Part shown: positions 18,087 through 25,833 of the stretch, piece by piece
Layout of the letters: the number at the start of each line of letters is the position of its first letter
How positions within the stretch are numbered: position 1 is the stretch's first letter
From: Candidatus Coprousia avicola
GTDB taxonomy: Bacteria > Actinomycetota > Coriobacteriia > Coriobacteriales > Coriobacteriaceae
Reading direction: 5' to 3'
NCBI GenBank assembly: GCA_018715125.1
Contig: DVMF01000069.1
Span: 1-40,853, forward strand
DNA: 40,853 nt
Notes under the pieces: model-generated
Seen by the model: the letters and a program-made list of their open reading frames with translations, nothing else
Told to the model about the DNA's origin: nothing
The model's database searches: none
Made by a program: the position numbers and the translations under genes

Positions 18087-18974
18087 TTAGATTTCTTCAG
18101 TGCGTTTAGCAGGGCTCTTTGATGGAAAGATGGCTTGCGCCGCGCTCGCCTGCCGCTCGATGCGGCGCAGGAGCTGGACGCGCATCGTCTCATAACGGGG
18201 GACCAGTCGCTCCTCGCCGAGCGCACGCAAATCGCGCAGCGCCTCCTCGGTACGGCCGTGCGCCGCCTCATAGGCATCCAAGCGCAGGCGCGCGCCGGCA
18301 CGATTCACCCGCTTGTCCGCAAGAACCATCTGCTCGCGAAAAAACCGCGCATCCCCTTCAGTCCATTGCGCGGGAGGCGTGAAGCCGAGCTCGAGGCTGC
18401 GCACGATATCGCGCGCCGCCACGGCGACCTTGGTGCCGGGTCGATACTGCGCCGCCATCTCGCGGATGCGGCCGAGCGCCTCATCGCGCCGCGCAACGTC
18501 TCCGCGTGCGTCGAAAAGAAGCGCCTCGAGGTCGAGGCACCGCAGGCGCTGGGTGCTTTTGCGTCCCCGAAACGTCAGGCCCTGGATGCGCTCGAGCGCA
18601 GCACCATCGAGCCCGTCGAAGTAATCGCAGAAGGCGAGCTCGAGCTCGAGTGCGGCGCGCGCCTGGCGCCGGCGCGTGCGGGCTAGACCCATCTCGAGCA
18701 CCGCACGGTATGTGGCGACGTCCGCATCCTGCCAGAGGATGCCCTGCAGCTGCTCCACCTCTCGCGCCACGCGGCGCAGGAAGAGAAAAACCGTCACGAG
18801 GATGCCCGCGAGCCCGGCGACGTACAGCCACATCCATCCGCACTCGATACCCCAGATCCCCGCGGCGCCGAGCGCGACCGTTGCGATGATGCCCCGTATC
18901 CTGAGGCCGCGCAGGGTCGTCCGATGGCTGTTGAACGTTTCCTCTGCGGTCATACCCTCGAATGGCGAATGCAT
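18087..18974 (-). CDS. Uncharacterised two-TM protein with helical cytoplasmic domain
   Basis: The 295-residue product begins at an ATG with AAGGAG upstream. Two hydrophobic segments follow each other at about residues 26-43 and 47-66, separated by only a few residues, so both ends are probably cytoplasmic. The remaining 225 residues are rich in Ala, Arg, Glu and Leu and look like repeated helix pairs, such as ATYRAVLEMGLARTRRRQARAALELELAF. This suggests a TPR-like solenoid, although no repeat fits the consensus well. The gene is upstream of groES on the same strand with a 127-bp gap that contains the groES promoter. I do not recognise a family. Confidence 0.65.
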   Translation of the reverse strand: MHSPFEGMTAEETFNSHRTTLRGLRIRGIIATVALGAAGIWGIECGWMWLYVAGLAGILVTVFLFLRRVAREVEQLQGILWQDADVATYRAVLEMGLARTRRRQARAALELELAFCDYFDGLDGAALERIQGLTFRGRKSTQRLRCLDLEALLFDARGDVARRDEALGRIREMAAQYRPGTKVAVAARDIVRSLELGFTPPAQWTEGDARFFREQMVLADKRVNRAGARLRLDAYEAAHGRTEEALRDLRALGEERLVPRYETMRVQLLRRIERQASAAQAIFPSKSPAKRTEEI

Positions 18975-19042
18975 CGCAACTCCTTGTCGCCGTCGATCTT
19001 TCGCCCATCTTAACCCATGGCGCGCCCCTTTGTTGGCACCGT

Positions 19043-19097
19043 GTTTCCGACGTGTTCAAAACACGTTTCCGCGTCGTTTCCCCCACGTTTCGAAACC
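19043..19097. promoter_or_regulatory. Array of five 11-bp direct repeats upstream of gltB
   Basis: Units starting at 19043, 19054, 19065, 19076 and 19087 open with GTTTC, GTTCA, GTTTC, GTTTC and GTTTC. The pitch is exactly 11 bp, as in binding arrays of OmpR-family regulators such as PhoP and actinobacterial GlnR. The fifth unit overlaps GAAAC-N6-GTAAC (19092-19107), which equals two alternating half-sites of the published GlnR box. The array lies 117 bp before gltB. It sits upstream of a possible -10 TACCAT (19129-19134), which lacks a good -35, so activation is plausible. Confidence 0.6.
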
Positions 19098-19213
19098 AGC
19101 GGGTAACATGCCCCGCTCAGCCCCCCGCTACCATGCCGGCCAGACACATCTCGGCGCGCCGTCTCGTGCGCGCAGCCGCACCCATCCGATCACCCCACTA
19201 GAGAGGGGACACC

Positions 19214-22200
19214 ATGCCCTACCTCGCATCGAGCGCATCCACGCACGATTCCTGCGGGAAGCGCAGCCTCTACCGCCCCGAATTCGAACACGACGCCTGC
19301 GGCATCGGCGCGCTCGCCAACATCAACGGCGAGAAGTCCCATCAGATACTCGACGACGCGCTCTCGGTCCTCGTCAACCTCGAGCATCGCGGCGGAACGG
19401 GTCTCGAAAAGAATACCGGGGACGGCGCGGGCGTGCTCTTTCAGATACCGCATCACTTCTTCCGCAAGGAAGCGCAGAAGTGCGGGCAGATCCTTCCCGC
19501 GGAAGGCGACTACGGCACAGCCATGGTGTTTTTCCCCCAAAGCGAGCAGGGCGTCGCGTGCGCCCGCAGCGTATTTGAAGAGGGTTGCGCCGAGGCCGGC
19601 GTGCCCGTGCTCTTCTGGCGCGAGGTCCCCGTCGACCCCCACGATATCGGCGAGACGGCGCGCGCCTGCATGCCCACCATCCTGCAGGCGTTTCTGGGGC
19701 GGCCCGAGGGGGTGTCTCGGGGAGACGCCTTCGAGCGCAAGCTTTACGTGTGCCGCCGCATCATAGAGAAGCGTGCCGAGGGCGCGCACGCGCTCAAGGG
19801 GCAGATCTTCTACATCTGCAGCATGTCGAGCCGCACCATCGTCTACAAGGGCATGCTCGTGGCAACCCAGATGCGGCGCTTCTTCTCCGACCTCAACGAC
19901 GCCGCCGTCAAAACCGCCGTGGCGCTCGTGCACTCGCGCTACTCCACCAACACGACCCCCAGCTGGGAGCGCGCCCACCCCAACCGCCTCATCATCCATA
20001 ACGGCGAGATCAACACGCTCAAGGGCAACGTCAACTGGATTCGCGCCCGCGAACCGAACCTCTACTCGCCGGTGCTCGGCCACGACCTCTCCTGTGTGCT
20101 CCCCATCATCAACCGCGAGGGATCGGACTCCGCCGTCCTCGACAACGTGCTCGAGTTCCTCGTCATGAACGGCCGACCGCTCTCGCGCGCGGTCACGATG
20201 CTTCTGCCCGAGCCGTGGGACAACAACGGGACCCTGAGCCCGGAGCGCCGCGCCTACGACGCCTACCAGTCCATGCTGATGGAGCCCTGGGACGGTCCCG
20301 CCGCCATCGCCTTTACCGATGGGCGCACGCTCGGCGCCGCCCTCGACCGCAACGGCCTGCGCCCCGCCCGCTACTACGTGACGCGCGACGACCGCTTCCT
20401 GCTCTCGAGCGAGGTGGGCACCATCGACGTCGACCCCGAGGACATTCTCGCCACCGGCTGCCTCGGCCCCGGCGAGATGCTCGAGGTGGACTTCGCCCGC
20501 GGGCGCATCATCTATAGCGACGAGCTTCGCCGCCGCTACGCCAAGGAGAAGCCCTACCGCGACTGGATCGCCGAGGAGACGCTCGAGCTTGCCGACCTTG
20601 CCGACGGCAGCCCGCTGCCCCATGAGGACGCCGAGGTTCCCGCCGCGCTCGCCGCAGCGAAACTCGGCCACCATTTTGACGACGTCGAGGAGATCGTGCG
20701 CCCCATGGCGACAACGGGCAAGACTCCGCTTGCCTCCATGGGCGTCGACGCGCCGCTCGCCTGCCTCTCCACCAAGACGCGCTCGTTTTTCGATTACTTC
20801 TACGAGCTCTTCGCCCAGGTCACCAACCCGCCTATCGACGCCCTGCGCGAGAGCTTCGTCACCTCCACCATCCTCTACCTCGGCAACCACGGCAACCTGC
20901 TCGAGGACGCACGCGCGGCGTGCCGTCTCGTCCGGCTGCCCCAACCGCTCCTGACCGAAGACGATCTCTCCCGCATCGCCGCCATCGACAGCGAGAGCTT
21001 CCACGTGGCGCGCCTTCGCGCCGTGTTTGAGCGCCAGGCAGGCCCGGGCGCCCTCGCGCGGGCGCTGGACGCCCTGACCGGCGCAGCAGAGGAGGCGGTC
21101 CGCGCGGGGGCCAACATCATCATCCTCTCCGACCGCGCCGCCGCGCACGAGGTCCCCATCCCCTCGCTTCTCGCGGTGGGAGCGGTGCACCATCATCTGA
21201 TGCGGGCCGGCATGCGCACCTTTGCCGACATCGTCGTTGAAAGCGGCGACGCCCTCTCGGCGCACGACCTCGCCGCGCTTATCGGCTACTCGGCGAGCGG
21301 TATCTTGCCGTACGGGGCGCACGCCCAGATCGAGCGGCTCGCCGCGCAGGGGGACTTGACCGATGCCGCCGGCCGTACGCTCACCGCGGCGGAGGCCATC
21401 GAGAACTACAACCGCGCCGCGTGCGCGGGCATCGTGGCCATCATGTCCAAGATGGGCATCTCCACCGCACAAAGCTACCATTCCGCGCAGATATTCGAGG
21501 CGGTGGGGCTTGCCGACGAGCTCGTGGAGCGCTACTTCACCGGCACGGTGAGCCGCGTGGGCGGCCTCACCCTCGCCGACCTGCAGTGCGAGCTCGAGCA
21601 GCGCTTCGATGCGGCGCAGGCCCTGCTCGAGAGCCCGGCGCCCGAACAGCTCCCCACCCTCGGCCTCACCACGTGGCGGCCCCAGGGCGGAGAGGACCAC
21701 CTCATCGACCCCGCGGTCATCTACACGCTGCAGCGCGCCTGCCGCGAGGGGGACTTTGAGCTCTTCCTCGCCTACAGCGACCTCGTGCACCGTCCCGGTC
21801 GCGCCGTGAGGCTGCGCGACCTCATCGATTTCGATGCGAGCGACCGGACGCCCGTCCCCCTCGAGGAGGTCGAGAGCGCCCGGAGCATCGTCAGGCGCTT
21901 CAACACGGGCGCCATGTCGTTTGGCTCGATCAGCCCCGAGGCCCACGAATGCATGGCGATCGCCATGAACCGCCTGCACGGCCGCTCTAACTCGGGTGAG
22001 GGCGGCGAGGATCCCCGGCGCGAGACGCCGCTCGCCAACGGCGACTCAAAGAACTCCGCCATCAAGCAGGTCGCCTCGGGGCGCTTTGGCGTGACGAGCC
22101 GTTACCTCGTCTCCGCAACCGAGATCCAGATCAAGATGGCTCAGGGCGCCAAACCGGGTGAGGGCGGCCACCTCCCCGGCAAAAAGGTGTATCCCTGGGT

Positions 22201-23848
22201 TGCCGAGGTGCGCCGCTCGACACCGGGCATCGGCCTCATCTCTCCCCCGCCGCACCACGATATCTACTCCATCGAGGACTTGGCCGAGCTCATCTTCGAC
22301 CTCAAATGCGCCAACCCGCGGGCGCGCGTCAGCGTGAAGCTCGTCTCCGAGGCGGGCGTGGGCACGATTGCCACCGGCGTCGCCAAGGGCGGGGCGAACA
22401 AGATCCTCATCTCGGGACATAACGGCGGCTCTGGCGCCGCGCCGCGCGACTCCATCTGGCATGCGGGGCTCCCCCTCGAGCTCGGTCTGGCCGAGACGCA
22501 GCAGACGCTGGTCATGAACGGTCTGCGGTCGCGCGTGGTGCTCGAGGCCGACGGCAAGCTCATGGACGGCACCGACGTCGCCGTCGCCTGCCTGCTGGGC
22601 GCCGAGGAGTTCGGCTTCGCCACCATGCCGCTTATCGCGCTCGGCTGCCTCATGCAGCGCGACTGCCATCAGGACACCTGCCCGGCGGGCATCGCCACGC
22701 AGAACTGCCGCCTGCGCCGAGGCTTTGCCGGCAAGCCCGAGCACGTGGAGCACTTCATGCTCTTTGTGGCCGAGCAGCTGCGCGGCATCATGGCGCGGCT
22801 CGGGTTCCGCACCGTCGAGGACATGGTCGGCCACACCGAGTGCCTGCGCCAGGTGAGCGTCCCCAAGAACCGCAAGGCCAACCTCGTGGACCTGTCCTGC
22901 GTGCTCGCACCCGCCCGCTGCGCGTTCGGGGCGCACATCCCCGGGGCCGATGGCGCCCACTACCTGCCCGAGATGGCCGCCGACGCCGGGCTTGACACCA
23001 CACTCGACAGCACGCTTCTCATCCCCCTGACGGCAAGCGCGCGCGAGCACCTGCGCCCCGTGCGCTTTGCGGTCGATATCGACAACGTCAACCGCTGCGT
23101 GGGCACCATGCTCGGCAGCATCGTGACGCGGGCGCATCCCGAGGGGCTCCCCGAGGGATCGGTGACCGTGGATGCCACGGGATCTGCCGGACAGAGCTTT
23201 GGCGCCTTCCTGCCCGCGGGCATCACCCTAAACGTCACGGGTGATGCCAACGACTACGTGGGAAAGGGTCTTTCCGGCGGCATCGTCACGGTGCGCCCGC
23301 ACGAAGCGGCCACCTATAAGTTTGACGAGAACGTCATCGTGGGCAACGTCGCCTTCTTTGGCGCCACGGGCGGCAGGGGATTTGTGAACGGCCTCGCCGG
23401 CCAGCGCTTCGCCGTGCGCAACTCCGGTGCGACGCTGGTGGTCGAGGGCACGGGCGCCCATGGCTGCGAGTACATGACCGGCGGACGCGTGCTGGTGCTC
23501 GGCGAGGTGGGTCAGAACTTTGCCGCCGGCATGACGGGCGGCATCGCCTATGTGTACGACGAGCGCGGGACCTTGGCCGAGCGCCTGAACGCCGAGCTCG
23601 TGCGCCTGCGCCCGCCCACCGATGCGGAACTCGACGAGATCCACTCCCTCATAGAGGAGCATGTCGAGCGGACGGCGAGCCCTCGCGGCATCAAGCTCCT
23701 GTATCGCTTTGCCGCGGAGGCGAAGCGCTTCCGCGTGGTCGCCCCCGTGGAATACGAGCGCGTGCACGAGATCGTCACCGCCGCCGAGCGCGCCGGCGCC
23801 ACGCGCGAGCAAGCGCTCGAGAAGGCCTTTGCCGCCGTCACCGCCTAG
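19214..23848 (+). CDS. gltB: Glutamate synthase, large subunit
   Basis: The 1544-residue enzyme makes two glutamates from glutamine and 2-oxoglutarate. A propeptide precedes the glutaminase nucleophile Cys29 in EHDACGIGAL; cleavage before it is usual in this family. The central FMN domain includes the PGEGGHLPGKKV and GHNGGSGAAP motifs. The 3Fe-4S cysteines Cys1145, 1151 and 1156 have the classic spacing. A C-terminal beta-helix (GLSGGIVTV, and ATGGRGFVNGLAGQRFAVRNSG) closes the protein. Length is typical. The ATG at 19214 has a GAGAGGGG ribosome site. gltD follows after 66 bp. An 11-bp-phased regulator array upstream suggests nitrogen control. Confidence 0.97.
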   Translation: MPYLASSASTHDSCGKRSLYRPEFEHDACGIGALANINGEKSHQILDDALSVLVNLEHRGGTGLEKNTGDGAGVLFQIPHHFFRKEAQKCGQILPAEGDYGTAMVFFPQSEQGVACARSVFEEGCAEAGVPVLFWREVPVDPHDIGETARACMPTILQAFLGRPEGVSRGDAFERKLYVCRRIIEKRAEGAHALKGQIFYICSMSSRTIVYKGMLVATQMRRFFSDLNDAAVKTAVALVHSRYSTNTTPSWERAHPNRLIIHNGEINTLKGNVNWIRAREPNLYSPVLGHDLSCVLPIINREGSDSAVLDNVLEFLVMNGRPLSRAVTMLLPEPWDNNGTLSPERRAYDAYQSMLMEPWDGPAAIAFTDGRTLGAALDRNGLRPARYYVTRDDRFLLSSEVGTIDVDPEDILATGCLGPGEMLEVDFARGRIIYSDELRRRYAKEKPYRDWIAEETLELADLADGSPLPHEDAEVPAALAAAKLGHHFDDVEEIVRPMATTGKTPLASMGVDAPLACLSTKTRSFFDYFYELFAQVTNPPIDALRESFVTSTILYLGNHGNLLEDARAACRLVRLPQPLLTEDDLSRIAAIDSESFHVARLRAVFERQAGPGALARALDALTGAAEEAVRAGANIIILSDRAAAHEVPIPSLLAVGAVHHHLMRAGMRTFADIVVESGDALSAHDLAALIGYSASGILPYGAHAQIERLAAQGDLTDAAGRTLTAAEAIENYNRAACAGIVAIMSKMGISTAQSYHSAQIFEAVGLADELVERYFTGTVSRVGGLTLADLQCELEQRFDAAQALLESPAPEQLPTLGLTTWRPQGGEDHLIDPAVIYTLQRACREGDFELFLAYSDLVHRPGRAVRLRDLIDFDASDRTPVPLEEVESARSIVRRFNTGAMSFGSISPEAHECMAIAMNRLHGRSNSGEGGEDPRRETPLANGDSKNSAIKQVASGRFGVTSRYLVSATEIQIKMAQGAKPGEGGHLPGKKVYPWVAEVRRSTPGIGLISPPPHHDIYSIEDLAELIFDLKCANPRARVSVKLVSEAGVGTIATGVAKGGANKILISGHNGGSGAAPRDSIWHAGLPLELGLAETQQTLVMNGLRSRVVLEADGKLMDGTDVAVACLLGAEEFGFATMPLIALGCLMQRDCHQDTCPAGIATQNCRLRRGFAGKPEHVEHFMLFVAEQLRGIMARLGFRTVEDMVGHTECLRQVSVPKNRKANLVDLSCVLAPARCAFGAHIPGADGAHYLPEMAADAGLDTTLDSTLLIPLTASAREHLRPVRFAVDIDNVNRCVGTMLGSIVTRAHPEGLPEGSVTVDATGSAGQSFGAFLPAGITLNVTGDANDYVGKGLSGGIVTVRPHEAATYKFDENVIVGNVAFFGATGGRGFVNGLAGQRFAVRNSGATLVVEGTGAHGCEYMTGGRVLVLGEVGQNFAAGMTGGIAYVYDERGTLAERLNAELVRLRPPTDAELDEIHSLIEEHVERTASPRGIKLLYRFAAEAKRFRVVAPVEYERVHEIVTAAERAGATREQALEKAFAAVTA

Positions 23849-23914
23849 ACCGTCCGGCAAGCGCGAGGCCCGGCCGCACCGGCTCGTGCCGCCCTCCCCC
23901 GAAAGGAACCTACC

Positions 23915-25438
23915 ATGGGAAAACCGGGAGCATTCCTCACCATCGACCGGGTCGCGCACCGTGCGCGCCCCGTCAGCGAACGAACGCAAGACTACCGCGA
24001 GCTCTATGTGGAGCCGGACGAGGCCGTGCGCCGCGCTCAGGCGAGCCGCTGCATGATGTGTGGCGTCGCCTTCTGCCAGACGGGGGCGCCCTTTGGGCAT
24101 GCGCGCCCGAGCGGCTGCCCGCTCCACAACCTCATTCCCGAGTGGAACGACCTCATCTGGCGCGGACGCTGGAGCGACGCCGCCCAGCGCCTGGCGCTCA
24201 CCAACCCCCTGCCCGAGTTCACCAGCCGCGTGTGCCCGGCGCTCTGCGAGGCCGCCTGCAATCTGGGCAGCGTTAACGACGAGCCCACCACGATCCATGA
24301 CAACGAGCGAGCCATCTCCGATTGGGAGTGGGCGCACGGCGGGCCGCGTCGCTTCGCGCCACCCGCCGAGGACGCCCCGCGCGTCGCCGTCGTGGGGTCG
24401 GGCCCGGCAGGCCTCGCCTGCGCCTGGGAGCTCGCGCGGCGGGGATTCAGGGTGACCGTGGTGGAGCGCGCGGATCGCGCCGGCGGCCTGCTCATGTACG
24501 GCATTCCCGCCATGAAGCTCGAGAAGGACGTCGTCGCGCGGCGCACGGCGCTGATGGAGGAGCTCGGCATCCGCTTCATGCTCGGCGTCGATGCCGCCGA
24601 GCACGAGGTCGCGCAACAGCTTCTCGCCGACAACGACGCCGTCATCCTCACCGTGGGCGCCAGACGCGCACGCCCCCTCAACGCGCCCGGCGCCGACGGC
24701 CCGGGGGTCGTCTTCGCGCTGGACTACCTCACCGCCGCCACCCGGGCGGTGCTCGGAGGAGATACCGCTCCCGCCGCCCTCTCCGCCCGCGACCGCAATG
24801 TGGTGGTCATTGGCGGCGGCGACACCGGCAACGACTGCATCGCCACTGCGGTGCGCCAGGGCGCGCGTAGCGTACGCCAGCTCGAGCTCACGCCCCGGCC
24901 CGCCGACCGGCGCGCGCCCGATAACCCTTGGCCCGAATGGCCCCAGGTGCTTAAGACCGATTACGGTCAAGAGGAGGCCATCGCCCTCAGCGGAGACGAG
25001 ATACGCGCCTGGTCGGTCGACACCCGCGAGGTCGTGCGCGGCGCCGACGGGTCGGTGCAGGCGCTGCGCGTCGTGGATCTTGATTGGACGACGGGCTCGC
25101 CCGAGGCGGTTCCCGGCACCGCGCGTACCATCCCCTGTGACCTCGTGCTCATCGCCTGCGGCTTCACCGGAGCGGAGCCGGATGTCTTCGACGCCTTCGG
25201 CGTTACCTTCGCCGAGGCGGGCCGACCGCTACCCCTCACGACGGCACCAACGAGCCATCGCTGCGCCCTCACCGATGCGGTATCGCCCTCAAACGACAGC
25301 GAGCCCGAAGGGGCCAGGACGGCTCCCCTGTTTGTCGCAGGCGACGCCCGCAACGGCTCTACGCTCGTCGTTTCCGCTATCGCCGACGCCCTCGCCTGTG
25401 TCGATGAGGTCGTCGAGACCCTTCGCGGACGCGTCTGA
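23915..25438 (+). CDS. gltD: Glutamate synthase, small subunit
   Basis: The 507-residue flavoprotein passes electrons from NAD(P)H to the large subunit. The N-terminal cysteines that bind two low-potential 4Fe-4S clusters are visible (RCMMCGVAFCQTG, and CPALCEAACNLG). The FAD fold follows (VAVVGSGPAGLACAWELARRG) and then the pyridine nucleotide fold (VVVIGGGDTGNDCIATAVRQGA). The C-terminal GDARNGSTLVVSAIADALAC is the second FAD contact. It is slightly longer than most homologues. GAAAGGAACC precedes the ATG. It forms an operon with gltB. Confidence 0.96.
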   Translation: MGKPGAFLTIDRVAHRARPVSERTQDYRELYVEPDEAVRRAQASRCMMCGVAFCQTGAPFGHARPSGCPLHNLIPEWNDLIWRGRWSDAAQRLALTNPLPEFTSRVCPALCEAACNLGSVNDEPTTIHDNERAISDWEWAHGGPRRFAPPAEDAPRVAVVGSGPAGLACAWELARRGFRVTVVERADRAGGLLMYGIPAMKLEKDVVARRTALMEELGIRFMLGVDAAEHEVAQQLLADNDAVILTVGARRARPLNAPGADGPGVVFALDYLTAATRAVLGGDTAPAALSARDRNVVVIGGGDTGNDCIATAVRQGARSVRQLELTPRPADRRAPDNPWPEWPQVLKTDYGQEEAIALSGDEIRAWSVDTREVVRGADGSVQALRVVDLDWTTGSPEAVPGTARTIPCDLVLIACGFTGAEPDVFDAFGVTFAEAGRPLPLTTAPTSHRCALTDAVSPSNDSEPEGARTAPLFVAGDARNGSTLVVSAIADALACVDEVVETLRGRV

Positions 25439-25460
25439 CGCTAGCAATCGGGCGACCTCC

Positions 25461-25610
25461 CTACATCACGCCCGGTTTACCACCGGATTCACCAGCGGGC
25501 GCCTTACCGGGCACATCGGCCGGTCCACCGGCGGGCGCCTTGCCGGGTGCTCCAGCTGGCACCTTGTCCGAGCGCGTTCCCGTGTGCGAGATTGCCACTC
25601 TAGCCCCTTC
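25461..25610 (-). pseudogene. Remnant of a Gly/Pro/Ala/Lys-rich coding tail
   Basis: Between a TGA at 25611-25613 and a TAG at 25461-25463 the minus strand is open for 49 codons. It reads as low-complexity protein with the unit PGKAPAG repeated (VPAGAPGKAPAGGPADVPGKAPAG). No start codon with a ribosome site is present. The left arm of the nearby 23-bp inverted repeat lies inside this frame, so a hairpin element may have cut off the 5' part of a former gene. It could also be chance GC-rich repeat DNA. Confidence 0.3.
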
Positions 25611-25646
25611 TCAAGGGCCTGAAAGTGGCAATCTCGCACACGGGAA
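25577..25646. repeat. Perfect 23-bp inverted repeat hairpin
   Basis: The arm at 25577-25599 (TTCCCGTGTGCGAGATTGCC...) is repeated inverted without mismatch at 25624-25646. The 24-bp spacer holds a smaller CCCTT-CTC-AAGGG hairpin. There is no T-run, and the position, 139 bp past gltD, is unusual for a simple terminator. It resembles a repetitive extragenic palindrome or a very small MITE, but copy number cannot be judged from one window. Confidence 0.7.
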
Positions 25647-25761
25647 TGTGGAGGCGCGGCAAAAGATGCCTTCGCCTGAGTTGAAAGTTCCCCAAGCGGC
25701 AGAAAACCGCTCCCCGGAAGACCCCGGAAGCCCCTCCCCCAGAAGCCCCGGGCAATAACAA

Positions 25762-25797
25762 GAAACGGCGTGCGGCCTCATTGCCGCACGCCGTTTC
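25762..25797. terminator. Terminator between gltD and the glutamine synthetase gene
   Basis: A perfect 15-bp stem (25762-25776 with 25783-25797) has a CTCATT loop. It lies 37 bp downstream of the leftward glutamine synthetase gene, so it most likely ends that transcript. It could also stop rightward gltBD transcripts. T-runs are short on both sides. Confidence 0.75.
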
Positions 25798-25833
25798 GCT
25801 CACGCTCACAAAACGTAGGGGAGCCCAGGCACC

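Noticed and set aside
17960-18110. Possible CIRCE operator (GCACT-N11-AGTGC at 18083-18103)
   Set aside because: The arms are only 5 bp, the spacing is wrong, and it lies at the end of the upstream gene before the promoter.
19190-21979. 929-codon open frame antisense to gltB
   Set aside because: It lies wholly opposite a clear glutamate synthase gene; such long antisense frames are normal in GC-rich DNA, and its composition (His, Arg, Gly, Ala) is not protein-like.
23228-24970. 580-codon open frame antisense to gltB and gltD
   Set aside because: Antisense shadow spanning two real genes, without a ribosome site or recognisable domain.
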